Notes: generated by a model not told the origin, from the letters alone. A stretch of 64,000 bases of DNA from Goekera deserti (GCF_010685995.1 NZ_JAAGWK010000020.1:1-64000); one strand, 5' to 3'. Counted from the stretch's first letter, positions 33,355 to 43,363 are shown. Translations and numbers: made by a program.

Positions 33355-36300
33355 TCACGGCGTCTCCTCCACGGCCACCCGGCCACCGATCGGCATCGTC
33401 CCGGAGCGGACGCCGGCACGCCGGCGGAAGCCCTCCACGTACTCGGGCAGCGCCGCACCGCGCGGGCGCCGGCCGGGGCGGATGTCGCAGGTGGCGACCT
33501 TGAACTCCTGGATGTGCACGTTGGGGTCCATGACCACCCCCATCAGGTCGTTGGCCGAGTCGCCGGTGGACAGGCCCTCGGCGCCCCAGTGGTAGGGGAT
33601 GCCGATCTGGTGCACGACCCGGCCGCCCTTCAGCCGCAGGGGCCGCATCCGCTCGGTGACCAGGACCCGGGCCTCGATCGCCGAGCGCGCACTGATCAGC
33701 GTCGCCCAGCCACCGTTGTCCAGGCCGCGCTCGGTGGCCAGCGCCGGTGACACCTCGACGAAGAACTCCGGCTGCAACTCCGACAGGTAGGGCAGCGTGC
33801 GGCTCATCGCACCGGCGGTGTGGTGCTCGGTGAGCCGGTAGGTGGTGAACACGTACGGGTAGACGTCGCTGGTCGGCGGGTTGCCCCGGTTGTACGGCGC
33901 CTGGATCTCCTCGATGCCGGGGTTGGCCTGCACGCCGTACAGCGCGTTCTCCACCGGGGACTCGGCCGGCTCGTAGTGCGTCGGCATCGGACCGTCGGCC
34001 AGGCCCTTGGGCGCGAACAGCCAGGCCTTCCCGTCGCCCTGCATGATGAACGGGTCGGCACCACCGATGCCGGCCTGCGCCTTGGCGCCCGGCGGCGGCA
34101 CGTGGTCCGGGCGCTTGGTGGCCTCGAAGTCCGGCACGTCGTCACCGGTCCAGCGACCGGCTGCCTCGTCCCACCACACGTACTTCTTGCGCTCGCTCCA
34201 CGGCTTGCCCGCGGGGTCGGCCGAGGCGCGGTTGTACAGCGTGCGCCGGTTGTACGGCCAGGCCCAGCCCCACTCCGCGGCCACGTAGTCCTGCTCCCGG
34301 CCGGGACGGCGACGGTCGGCCTGGTTGACCTCGTCGGCGTAGACGCCGCTGTAGATCCAGCAGCCGCCGGTGGTCGAGCCGTCGTCCTTCATGTCCATGT
34401 ACCCCGACAGCGCCCGACCGTCCGGGCCGACGCCGTTGATCTCCCGCAGCACGGCCTCGGCGCTGGGCTCGACCTGCTCGCCGTGGGTCGGGTAGTCCCA
34501 GGTCAGGTCCAGCAGCGGCCGGTCGCGCGGGTCGGTCGAGCCGGCCAGCTTCTCCCGCAGGATCCGGCCCAGGTGGAAGTAGAACCACAGGTCGCTGCGG
34601 CAGTCGCCCGGCGGCTGGACGGCCTGGTGCCGCCACTGCAGCAGCCGCTGGGTGTTGGTGAAGGTGCCCTCCTTCTCCGCGTGCGTGGCCGCCGGCATGT
34701 AGAAGACCTCGGTGCCGATCTCCTCGGTGACCAGCTCCCCGGTCTCGATCTCCGGGGCCGTCTTCCAGAAGCTGGCCGACTCGATCATCTGCAGGTCACG
34801 GACGACGAGCCAGTCCAGGTTGGCCAGCCCGAAGCGCTGCATGCGGCCGTTGGCGTGGCCGACGGCCGGGTTCTCGCCCACCAGGAAGTAGCCCGGGACC
34901 TTGCCCGCGACCATGTCGGCGATCGTCCGGTAGGAGCTGTGGTCCCCGGTGATCTTCGGGATGTACCCGAAGCAGTAGTCGTTCTCGGCGGTCGCCGCGT
35001 CGCCCCACCAGCTCTTGAGCAGGCTCACCGTGTAGGCGCGCATGTTGCCCCAGAAGCCGATCGCGCCGCTGTTCTCGGCGCAGTAGTCGTCCAGGCTCTG
35101 GTGCTGCAGCGCGTGCGGCATGGGCAGGTAGCCGGGCAGCAGGTTGAACAGCGTCGGGACGTCGGTCGACCCCTGGATGCTGGCGTGCCCGCGCAGCGCG
35201 AGGATCCCGCCGCCGGGCCGGCCCATGTTGCCCAGCAGCGACTGCAGGATCGCCGCGGTGCGGATGTACTGCGCGCCGACGGTGTGGTGCGTCCAGCCGA
35301 CGGAGTACACCCACGCCGTCGTCCGCTCGCGGCCGCTGTTCTCGGTGACGGCCGTCGCGACCTCGAGGAAGACCTCGGGCTCGACGCCGCAGATGTCGGC
35401 CACTATCTCCGGGGTGTACCGGGCGAAGTGCCGCTTGAGCACCTGGAAGACGCAGCGGGGGTGCTGCAGGGTCTCGTCCCGCAGCGGCTTGGCGTGCAGC
35501 GGGGGCCCACCGCTGCCGAAGGCCTGGTGCGGGTCGGCCTCCTTGACCGACTCGTCCTGGGCCAGCCGCTCCTGCTCCTGCGCGCCGGCCGGGTCGTCCT
35601 GGTCGACGCCGTCCCCGGGACGGTCGGTGTGGCCGGTCTCGCCGCTGCCGACCTGGCTCTCGAACTGCCAGCTGGCCTCGTCGTAGTGGCCGGTCTCCGG
35701 GTCGAAGCCGGAGAACAGGCCGTCGAGGTCCTCGGTGTCGACGAAGTCCTCGCCGACGATCGCCGCGGCGTTCGTGTAGGCGACGACGTACTCACGGAAG
35801 TCGAGGTCGTTGCTCAGGACGTGGTTGATGATGCCGCCGAGGAAGGCGATGTCGGTGCCGACCCGGATGGGCACGTGCACGTCGGACACCGCGCTGGTGC
35901 GGGTGAACCGGGGGTCGATGTGGATGACCTTCGCCCCGCGCGCCTTGGCCTCCATCACCCACTGGAACCCCACCGGATGGCACTCGGCCATGTTCGAACC
36001 CTCGATGACGATGCAGTCGGAGTTCGCCAGGTCCTGCTGGAAGTTCGTGGCGCCGCCACGACCGAACGTGGTCCCCAGACCGGGGACCGTGGCGGAGTGC
36101 TATATGCGGGCCTGGTTCTCGATCTGGATGGCCCCCATGGCGCTGTAGAGCTTCTTCATGAGGTAGTTCTCTTCGTTGTCCAGCGTCGCGCCACCGAGGC
36201 TGGCCACCCCCATCGTGCGGTTGACCGGGTGCCCGCCGTCGGTGTCCTGCCAGCCCTTCCGGCGCGCGTCCAGGACCCGGTCGGCGATCATGTCCATCGC

Positions 36301-36690
36301 GACGTCGAGGTCCAGGTCGGTCCACTCGGTGGCGTGCGGGGCGCGGTAGCGCACCGTGGTGACCCGGCTGGGGCTGGTGACCAGCGACTTGCTGGCGCTG
36401 CCCTTGGGGCAGAGCCGGCCGCGGCTGATCGGAGAGTCGGGGTCGCCCTCGATCTGCACGATCTGCTCGTCCTTGACGAAGATCCGCTGGCCGCAGCCGA
36501 CGGCGCAGTACGGGCAGACGCTCTGCACGACGCGGTCGGCGGTGGCCGTGCGGCTCACCACCTGCTCCGTCGCCTTGCTGCGCGCGGCCGCGCCGCGGCC
36601 GAGCGGGTCGGGTCCGGTGAGCTGCCGGAACACCGGCCAGGAGTCGAGCCAGGTCTTCACCCGCCCGATGCTGCCACTGCCGTGCGACAT
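33355..36690 (-). CDS. fdhA: Formate dehydrogenase catalytic subunit, selenoprotein with UAG at the Sec position
   Basis: Molybdopterin bis-MGD enzyme that oxidises formate. Read through one TAG it is 1111 residues, the usual size of FdnG/FdoG-type subunits. The N-terminal 4Fe-4S site is VCPYCAVGCGQRIF with a later RGRLCPKGSASKS. The active-site stretch reads NQARI, then TAG (residue 197), then HSATVPGLGTTFGRGGATNF. In relatives this residue is Sec or Cys. The frame is intact on both sides (MAECHPVGFQWVMEAKARG onward), with no other lesion. ATG at 36690. It is first in an operon with the iron-sulfur and NrfD-like genes. No selenocysteine synthesis genes are in view. A gene caller would split it at the TAG. 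Confidence 0.92.
36070..36088 (-). promoter_or_regulatory. SECIS-like hairpin downstream of the UAG codon
   Basis: The minus strand reads GGTCCCCGGTCTGGGGACC: a perfect 7-bp stem with the loop GGTCT. The stem starts 11 bases after the TAG and the loop 18 bases after it, within the spacing allowed for bacterial SECIS elements. The E. coli fdhF SECIS apical loop, bound by SelB, also contains GGUCU. The element is in frame within coding sequence, as bacterial SECIS elements are. Confidence 0.88.
36100..36102 (-). other. In-frame TAG at the selenocysteine position
   Basis: The codon at 36102-36100 on the minus strand is TAG, between ATA (Ile196) and CAC (His198). Homologues have Sec (TGA) or Cys here. 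The flanking frame is fully conserved, so I read it as a recoded UAG decoded by a tRNA-Sec with a CUA anticodon. That tRNA is not in the window. Confidence 0.85.
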
Positions 36691-36891
36691 CGGCCCGTCG
36701 AGGTGCCGGATCCTCCGCACCCGGGACGGGGCCCGGGGGCACCGGGACGGCTGTGACGGGTGTGATCGCCGGCCACAGATCATGACGGCGCGTCGCACGT
36801 CGACACGCCGAGACCGCCTGTCGTCGAGCAGTGACAGACGGCTACGGTCCCCGTGCCCGTCTTCCTCACGGGTGCATGGGGGGAACGTCCG

Positions 36892-38280
36892 ATGACCACC
36901 ACCGCCGAGCCGCCTGTCTCCAGGCGGCACGGGGCCAAGAAGAAGCCCCGGCGCCACGCCGAGCGCGCCGCCGAGCGCACGCCGTCCACCGGTGGTCCGG
37001 TGGGCGCGCTGCCCGACCCGGGTTCCACGCTGCCCCGGCAGCGCACGCCCGAGCAGCTGGCCGCTGCGGCCCGCGCCGCGGCGCTGCTGGAGGCCGACGC
37101 CGCCGAGGCACTGGTCCGCCCGCCGCTGGGCCGCACCCCACCGCGCCCGGTCGGGTCCAAGCCGAAGCCCCCGCCCTCCCGGGGCACCGGGCCGCTGGCC
37201 GACCGGTCCCGTGGCACGGGGGCGCTCGCCGGCACCGGCGCCACCGCGCCGGACCACGGCGACTCGGGCCGGCACACCGGTGGGCAGGGCGCGCTCGACG
37301 CCACCGGCGCCTGGTCGGCCGACACCGGCCCGCAGACCGGTGCCCACACCGGCGCGCACACCGGGCCCCGGACGGGACCGCAGACGGGGTCCCGGACGGG
37401 CCGGGGCACCGGTGCGCACGACGCCGTCGCCGTGGCGGCGAAGCCGCCGGTCCCGGCCGGGGTCAAGCCGCCGCCGGTGCCCACCCACGCACCCGAGGGC
37501 GGCTCGTGCGTGCCCGGCTACGCCCCGGCCCCGCGTGCCCTGCGGCGCCAGCAGACCGTCGAGCGCGCACGCTGGGCGGCCTGGCGGCCCGGCTGGCTGT
37601 CCATGACCCTGGTCGCCTGGGCACTGGCGTTCCTGGCCGTGCCGCTGCTCGTGCTGCTCACCGACACCTTCGGATCGCTCGGCGGCGCCCCCGCGGAGAC
37701 CGACCGTAGCTCGTCGACCGGCGCCCCGGGGAGCGGCTCCACGCAGGCACCGGCCACCGGCGGTGCCGCCCCCACCGACGGCGCGGCCGGTCCCACGGCC
37801 GCCGCGGGCACGTCCGCCGCCTCCGCCTCGGCGCGGGCACCCCGGTCGGCGTCGGCCTCGGCGAGCGCCCCCGCGGACGCGGCGGCCGACCCGACGTCGG
37901 CCGCCGGCGCCCCGGTCGCGCCCGCGGCGGTGGTGCCGTCGAGCGCGGCGGCCGGCGCCCCGAGCTCGGTCGCCGCCCCGCCGGTGACCGGTGGCGACCC
38001 CGCCCCCGCACCCCCGGTCCGGCAGCAGCCGCCGGTCCTCACCGACCCCGGTCCCGGACCCGGCTCGGGTTCCGGCTCCGGGTCGGGCTCCGGCTCGACG
38101 ACGGCACCCGGACCGGGGACGACGACGGCCCCGGTCGCCCCGTCCAGCTCCCCGGCACCCCCGCCCGCGCCCCCGTCGGCGGAGGAGCCCGCACCCGACC
38201 CCGAGGACCCGGTCGCACCCGAGGACGGCGGCACCGGCTCGGGCGACGCGGGCGGCAGCACCGGCGACACCGCCGGCTGA
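36892..38280 (+). CDS. Low-complexity single-helix membrane protein
   Basis: A 462-residue protein. The N-terminal half is basic and proline-rich with short repeats such as TGAHTGAHTGPRTGPQTGSR. One membrane helix lies at about residues 240-265 (LSMTLVAWALAFLAVPLLVLL). The outer half is Ala/Ser/Pro/Gly-rich with a GSGSGSGSGSGS tract and an acidic end. ATG at 36892 has GGGGGGAA upstream; a GTG at 36853 is less likely. It resembles wall-spanning stalk proteins of actinobacteria, but no domain is recognised. Divergent from the formate dehydrogenase operon. Confidence 0.65.
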   Translation: MTTTAEPPVSRRHGAKKKPRRHAERAAERTPSTGGPVGALPDPGSTLPRQRTPEQLAAAARAAALLEADAAEALVRPPLGRTPPRPVGSKPKPPPSRGTGPLADRSRGTGALAGTGATAPDHGDSGRHTGGQGALDATGAWSADTGPQTGAHTGAHTGPRTGPQTGSRTGRGTGAHDAVAVAAKPPVPAGVKPPPVPTHAPEGGSCVPGYAPAPRALRRQQTVERARWAAWRPGWLSMTLVAWALAFLAVPLLVLLTDTFGSLGGAPAETDRSSSTGAPGSGSTQAPATGGAAPTDGAAGPTAAAGTSAASASARAPRSASASASAPADAAADPTSAAGAPVAPAAVVPSSAAAGAPSSVAAPPVTGGDPAPAPPVRQQPPVLTDPGPGPGSGSGSGSGSGSTTAPGPGTTTAPVAPSSSPAPPPAPPSAEEPAPDPEDPVAPEDGGTGSGDAGGSTGDTAG

Positions 38281-38331
38281 CGCACCGCCGGCCGAGTTGC
38301 TGCCCCGGGGGGAGCCGCCGAGACTCCACCG

Positions 38332-39678
38332 GTGAGCGACACCGATCCGACCACCGAGACCACCGACACCCGGCTGAGGCGGGCCATCAGCGGCCGGATG
38401 CTGTTCCTGTTCATCCTCGGCGACGTGCTGGGGGCGGGCATCTACGCCCTGGTCGGCGAGGTGGCCGGCGAGGTCGGCGGTGCCATCTGGGTGCCGCTGG
38501 TCGTCGCGCTGGCGCTGGCGATGCTCACCGCGGCCTCCTACGCCGAGCTGGTGACCAAGTACCCGCGCGCCGGCGGCGCCGCGGTCTTCGCCCAGCGCGC
38601 GTACGGCCGGCCGGTGCTGTCCTTCCTGGTCGGCTGGTGCATGCTCGCCGCCGGCGTCACCAGTGCCGCCGGTCTCGCGCTGGCCTTCGCCGGTGACTAC
38701 CTGGCCGTGTTCCTCGACGTGCCCGCGGTGCCCGCGGCGCTGGTGTTCCTGCTGCTGGTCGCCCTGCTCAACGCGCGCGGGATCCAGGAGTCGGTGCGCG
38801 CCAACGTCGTCATGACCGTGGTGGAGGTCGGCGGGCTGCTGCTGGTGATCGGCCTCGGTGTCCTCGTCCTCGGCCGGGGCGACGGCGACCTGGGCCGCAC
38901 GGTGGAGTTCCCGCCGGGGGTGTCCGCCGGGTCGGCGGTGCTCGGGGCGGCGCTGCTGGCGTACTACTCCTTCGTCGGCTTCGAGACGTCGGCCAACGTC
39001 GCCGAGGAGGTGCGCGACGTCCGGCGCACCTACCCGACGGCGCTGTTCGGGGCACTGCTGACCGCCGGCGCGGTGTACGTGCTCGTCGGGCTCACCGCCT
39101 CGATCGTGCTGGCACCCGAGGAGCTCGCCGGCTCCTCCGGCCCGCTGCTGGCCGTCGTGCAGGCCAGCGGAGCCGGCGTGCCCGACCAGCTGTTCAGCGC
39201 CGTCGCGCTCGTCGCCGTGGCCAACGGGGCACTGCTCACCATGATCATGTCCAGCCGGCTGGTCTTCGGCCTGGCCGAGCAGGGCCTGCTGCCGGCCCCG
39301 TTCGGCCGGGTGCTGCCTCGGCGACGCACCCCCTGGGTGGCCATCGTGGTGACCACGGCGGTCGCGATGGGCCTCACCCTCACCGGCGATCTGGCGACGC
39401 TGGCCACCACCGTCGTCCTGCTGCTGCTGCTCGTGTTCCTCAGCACCAACGTGGCCGTGATCGTGCTGCGCCGGGACGAGGTCGGGCACGCCCACTTCCG
39501 GGCGCCACTGGTCCTCCCGGTGCTGGCGGTCGGCTCGTGCCTGCTGCTGCTGGCCCAGCAGGAGGCCGGCACGTGGCTGCGTGCCGGGGTGCTGCTCGCG
39601 GTCGGGCTGCTGCTCTACGGGCTGGCCCGGGTGGCCGGCCGCCGGACGACGGACGACGCGGTGGCCCGGCGGCCCTGA
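38332..39678 (+). CDS. APC-superfamily amino acid permease
   Basis: A 448-residue transporter with about twelve helices. FILGDVLGAGIYALVGEVAG in the first helix is the substrate-binding G-x-G-I-Y type signature of APC permeases. AYGRPVLSFLVGWCMLAAGV and FVGFETSANVAEEVRDVRRT (helix 6 region) agree. It probably imports amino acids or amines by proton symport. GTG at 38332. Its stop is 16 bases from the convergent HNH lipoprotein gene. Confidence 0.9.
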   Translation: MSDTDPTTETTDTRLRRAISGRMLFLFILGDVLGAGIYALVGEVAGEVGGAIWVPLVVALALAMLTAASYAELVTKYPRAGGAAVFAQRAYGRPVLSFLVGWCMLAAGVTSAAGLALAFAGDYLAVFLDVPAVPAALVFLLLVALLNARGIQESVRANVVMTVVEVGGLLLVIGLGVLVLGRGDGDLGRTVEFPPGVSAGSAVLGAALLAYYSFVGFETSANVAEEVRDVRRTYPTALFGALLTAGAVYVLVGLTASIVLAPEELAGSSGPLLAVVQASGAGVPDQLFSAVALVAVANGALLTMIMSSRLVFGLAEQGLLPAPFGRVLPRRRTPWVAIVVTTAVAMGLTLTGDLATLATTVVLLLLLVFLSTNVAVIVLRRDEVGHAHFRAPLVLPVLAVGSCLLLLAQQEAGTWLRAGVLLAVGLLLYGLARVAGRRTTDDAVARRP

Positions 39679-39694
39679 CACCGCAACCGGGCGG

Positions 39695-40582
39695 CTACTC
39701 GCAGGCCACGCCGTCCCCGTCGCCGTCCATGCCGGGGTCGTAGCCCGGCTGGCCGGCGCGCAGCGGCGCTGCCCCGGCCGCCCGGGCAGCCGCGCAGTCG
39801 GGGTAGACCGTCCCGTCCGTGGGCGGCTCCGGCGTCCCGGCAGGCGGGGTCGGGGTGGCCGGCGGCGCCCCGGCGCAGTCGGTGAGCACCGCGGCGATCC
39901 GGTCGTGCTCGGCGGCGGTGGTCCACAGCCGGTAGCCGGCCTTGACCTGCACCTGGCGGGTCACGTACGTGCACCACCCGGCCCGTCGCGGGGGCAGCCA
40001 GGTGGCGGCGTCGCCGTCGCCCTTGCTCTCGTTGGTGCGCCCGTCGACGGCCATCAGGTTGAGCGGGTCGTTGGCCAGGGCCTCGCGCTCGGCCTGGCTC
40101 AGCTGCTGGGCGCCCTTCTGCCAGGCGTCCGACAGCGGCACCACGTGGTCCACCTGCACCTGCGAGGACGTCGAGACGCCGCGGGAGAAGGCGATCTCCG
40201 CACCCGTGTACGGGTCGGCCAGCCGGCCGGTGAGCACCGTGCAGCCGTCGTCGTCCAGCACCACCTGGGTGAGGTCGCGGGCCAGCACGTCGTTGCGGGT
40301 GTCGCAGCCGTTGCCGTCGACGTCGGCCCAGGCCGGCCCGAACACGGTCTCCCGCTCGTAGCCGGTGCGCGGCGCGCGGCCCTTGACCGGCACCGTGGCC
40401 AGCAGGGCCAGGGCGTCGTCGGCGCTCACCACCGGCACGGCGGCGGACCCGGCGGGGGCGGCCGGCCCCGGGCTGGAGGAGGCGGCGTCGACCGGTGGGT
40501 CGGTGGGCAGCGAGCAGCCCGCGAGCAGCAGCACGACCGCCATCGCCGTCCCGACCCTCCGCACGAGTCCGATGCTCCCCAC
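39695..40582 (-). CDS. Lipoprotein with HNH (DUF1524) nuclease and excalibur domains
   Basis: A 295-residue exported protein. The lipobox is LLLAGC (about residues 18-23). A DUF1524/GmrSD-C-type HNH domain has VDHVVPLSDAWQKGAQQLSQ, then LANDPLNLMAVDGRTNESKG and CTYVTRQVQVKAGY. The C-terminus is an excalibur calcium-binding motif (DCAAARAAGAAPL...YDPGMDGDGDGVACE). Homologues are secreted or cell-surface nucleases of unknown role, possibly nutrient DNA use or competition. GTG at 40582 keeps the basic n-region (LVRR) ahead of the hydrophobic core. Confidence 0.85.
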   Translation of the reverse strand: MGSIGLVRRVGTAMAVVLLLAGCSLPTDPPVDAASSSPGPAAPAGSAAVPVVSADDALALLATVPVKGRAPRTGYERETVFGPAWADVDGNGCDTRNDVLARDLTQVVLDDDGCTVLTGRLADPYTGAEIAFSRGVSTSSQVQVDHVVPLSDAWQKGAQQLSQAEREALANDPLNLMAVDGRTNESKGDGDAATWLPPRRAGWCTYVTRQVQVKAGYRLWTTAAEHDRIAAVLTDCAGAPPATPTPPAGTPEPPTDGTVYPDCAAARAAGAAPLRAGQPGYDPGMDGDGDGVACE

Positions 40583-40636
40583 CCGCGGAGCCGGACTCCA
40601 CGACCGGACCCGGCGTGTCGCCGATCGCGGCGGGTC

Positions 40637-43363
40637 ATGATCATCCAGGCGGGTGACGTGCGGGTCGCCCGGCTCAGGCGCCACCGGGCCACGACCGATG
40701 GTGTCCAGGTGACCGCCCCCCTGTGGCGGCAGCCCGCTGCGGCTGCTGTCACCGCCTCGACAGCCGTGCTGCTCACGGCTGCCGTCACCACGCCCTTCCG
40801 CGGGGTGCAGTGGGACTCCCTGGTCACCGCGCTGGCCCTCACCCACGCCTCGGTGCTGATGGTGCTCGCGGTCCGCCGGCTGCCCCGGTCCGAGCGCCGG
40901 CCGTGGGCCTACGCCCTGCTGGCGGTCGCGGCGGCCACCCTGCAGCTGCTGTCCACCAACCTGCCCGCGCAGGACCTGTTCTCCGTGGCCAACGCGGTGC
41001 TGTTCGTGCCCTCCGGTGGTGGCGCGATCGCCTGCTGCTGGGCCCTGTCCCGCGCCGCGGGCCGCGCGGGGGTCACCCCGTCGGTCTTCGGCGCGGACTC
41101 GGTCTACGTCGTCGCCTCGGTGTTCACCCTCGCCTACGCCCTGCTCGTCGAGCCCCTGCAGACGACCCGTGCGGTCACCGGCACGGAGACCGCGACCCTC
41201 GTCGGCTACTGCGTCTACGCCGCGATGTCGATCGGCTACGCGGCCGTGGTGGTCACCCGGGTCTCGCCCCGGCTGCGGGCCGCAGCCACGGTGCTGCTCG
41301 GCGCGATGGTGTTCACCGCCGTCTCGGCCAGCGCGTTCGTGCTGATGGAGCTGCTCGACCCGCGCGTGTGGATGACCGTCTCGAACCTGGCCCTGCTGGT
41401 GGCCGGGTACCTCGTCGTCGTCGCGGTGCGCATGGCCGGCCGGCCGGACCGGACCACCCCCCGGGACGACGACGGCGCCGGCACCGCCCTGCGCGTGCTC
41501 CAGGTCGCGCTGCTGGCCCCGGCGGTGGCCCTGCTCAGCACGCTGCTGCGCGGCACCCCGATCAGCACCACGCTGGTGGTGCTCCTCTTCCTGCTGTTCC
41601 TGTGCAGCGCGCTCGGCATCGGCGCGTTCGTCTACCGGATGGCGGGGCTGGACCGGCAGCTGACCCGCACCCAGCAGGACCTGCTGAGCCTGATCGACGG
41701 CAGCAGCGACCCGATCGTCGTGCTCGACCGGGAGCTGCGGGTGGTGGCCTGCTCCCCGGTCGTGGCCGGCGTGCTCCGGCTGGGCGACGGCCCGGTCCTG
41801 GGCACCCGGCTGCCCGACCTGTTCGTCGCCGAGGACCGCGACCTGCTGCGCGCTGCCCTGCAGCCGGGCGGGCTCCGGGGACAGGGCGGGACACAGGGTG
41901 CCGGTCCGGAGCTGGTCCGCCTGGACGGCGGCCGTGACGGTGTGCGCGACCTGGAGGTCGTCTGCTCGGGCACGGTGGAGGACCAGCTCGTGGTGCGGAT
42001 CGACGACGTCACCGACCGGCGCGAGCAGCTGCGCTCGCTGGCGCGGATGGCCTACACCGACCACCTGACCGGCCTGCCCAACCGCGCGGCGTTCGAGGAC
42101 GCCGGCGCTGCCTGGGCCGCCGAGCACGCGGACGCACCGGCCGGTGTCCTGGTGGTCGACCTGGACGGCTTCAAGGCCGTCAACGACACCGCCGGGCACG
42201 AGGCGGGCGACCTGCTGCTGGTCGAGGTCGGCCGCCGGCTGCGCCGCGTGGTCCGCGACGAGGACGTCGTGGCCCGCCTGGGCGGGGACGAGTTCGCGCT
42301 GCTGGTCCGGGGCCTGCCGGACGAGGTCGACGACGTCGCCCGCCGGCTCCTCACGTCCGTCTCCCTGCCCTACGCGACCGTCGGCGGGGACTTCCCCGTC
42401 GGGGCGAGCATCGGGGTGAGCTCGCTGGGCCCGGCCGGTGCCCAGGCTGCCGTCCGGGAGGCCGACGAGGCGCTGCGCTCGGCGAAGGAGCTCGGCAAGG
42501 GCTGCGTGCGCCGGCACACCCCGGCGGTCGTCGAGCAGTCCCGGCGCACCACCGTGCTCTCCCGCGATCTGGTGCCGGCCCTGCGCGCCGGCCGGCTGCG
42601 GGTCGGGTACCGGCCGGTCACCGCACCGGGCACGGGACGGGTCACCGCGCTCGAGCTGACCCCGACCTGGGACCACCCGGCCCTGGGCCCGGTCGCCGAC
42701 GACGTGGTGCGGGCCCTGGCCCACCGCCACGGCGTCACCGCCGAGGTGCAGCGCTGGCTGGTCGGTCAGGCCCTGGAGGAGGCCGGCCCGCTGCTGCGCG
42801 GCCTGGACGTCGCACTCGCCGCCTCCGTGGCCGCCGACGAGCGCCTCCCGCAGGGGCGGGCCGCCCACTGGCTCGCCCGGATCGACGGCGCCGGCCTGCG
42901 GACCGACCAGATCGTGCTGCTGGTGAGCGAGGAGGTGCTGGCCACCGCCGGGGAGGACGTCGTCGCCGTGGTCTCGGCGCTGCAGGCGGCCGGCGTGCGA
43001 CTCTGCGTCGCCGACCACGGCCTGGGCCGGACCCTGGTCGCCCAGCAGGCCCAGCTGCCCTTCGACGCCGTCCGGGTCGACCTCGGCGGGCTCGGCCGGG
43101 TGGACGCCGACCACGTCGCCCGGGCGGTGCGCTCGTGCGCTGCCGCCGCCGGGGCGTACGGCACGGACGTGGTGCTCGCCGGCGTCACGACCGCGGAGCA
43201 GTACGCCCTCGCCTGCGACCTGGACGTCGCCGGGGTGACCGGCCAGTTCGTGCACCAGGCGGTACCGGTCGCCGCGCTGCCGGCGCTGCTCGGCATCGAC
43301 GGCCCGGGCGCTGCCGCCGCCGACCCCTCCGGTCCCGCCGAGCTGGCCGGCAGCGCGTCATGA
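40637..43363 (+). CDS. Membrane PAS-GGDEF-EAL protein 1: intact GGDEF, degenerate EAL
   Basis: A 908-residue protein. Seven or eight N-terminal helices (about 35-330) are followed by a PAS domain (about 345-420, SLIDGSSDPIVVLDRELRVV), a GGDEF domain and an EAL-like domain. Residues 549-553 are GGDEF in VARLGGDEFALLVRG, so diguanylate cyclase activity is likely. The EAL half has TALELTPTWDHP in place of E-A-L-x-RW and VADHGLGRT in place of DDFGTG, so it should not degrade cyclic di-GMP. ATG at 40637; a GTG at 40709 is an alternative. Its stop overlaps the next start by ATGA. Confidence 0.87.
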   Translation: MIIQAGDVRVARLRRHRATTDGVQVTAPLWRQPAAAAVTASTAVLLTAAVTTPFRGVQWDSLVTALALTHASVLMVLAVRRLPRSERRPWAYALLAVAAATLQLLSTNLPAQDLFSVANAVLFVPSGGGAIACCWALSRAAGRAGVTPSVFGADSVYVVASVFTLAYALLVEPLQTTRAVTGTETATLVGYCVYAAMSIGYAAVVVTRVSPRLRAAATVLLGAMVFTAVSASAFVLMELLDPRVWMTVSNLALLVAGYLVVVAVRMAGRPDRTTPRDDDGAGTALRVLQVALLAPAVALLSTLLRGTPISTTLVVLLFLLFLCSALGIGAFVYRMAGLDRQLTRTQQDLLSLIDGSSDPIVVLDRELRVVACSPVVAGVLRLGDGPVLGTRLPDLFVAEDRDLLRAALQPGGLRGQGGTQGAGPELVRLDGGRDGVRDLEVVCSGTVEDQLVVRIDDVTDRREQLRSLARMAYTDHLTGLPNRAAFEDAGAAWAAEHADAPAGVLVVDLDGFKAVNDTAGHEAGDLLLVEVGRRLRRVVRDEDVVARLGGDEFALLVRGLPDEVDDVARRLLTSVSLPYATVGGDFPVGASIGVSSLGPAGAQAAVREADEALRSAKELGKGCVRRHTPAVVEQSRRTTVLSRDLVPALRAGRLRVGYRPVTAPGTGRVTALELTPTWDHPALGPVADDVVRALAHRHGVTAEVQRWLVGQALEEAGPLLRGLDVALAASVAADERLPQGRAAHWLARIDGAGLRTDQIVLLVSEEVLATAGEDVVAVVSALQAAGVRLCVADHGLGRTLVAQQAQLPFDAVRVDLGGLGRVDADHVARAVRSCAAAAGAYGTDVVLAGVTTAEQYALACDLDVAGVTGQFVHQAVPVAALPALLGIDGPGAAAADPSGPAELAGSAS

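Noticed and set aside
36892-38280. Selenium or molybdenum cofactor gene beside the formate dehydrogenase
   Set aside because: The protein is a low-complexity single-helix protein with no resemblance to SelA, SelB, SelD, FdhD or Mo cofactor enzymes.
36100-39681. A 1193-codon minus-strand frame opposite the permease and stalk protein genes
   Set aside because: Only its last part (from the ATG at 36690) is real, as the start of the formate dehydrogenase. The rest is the antisense shadow of two plus-strand genes.
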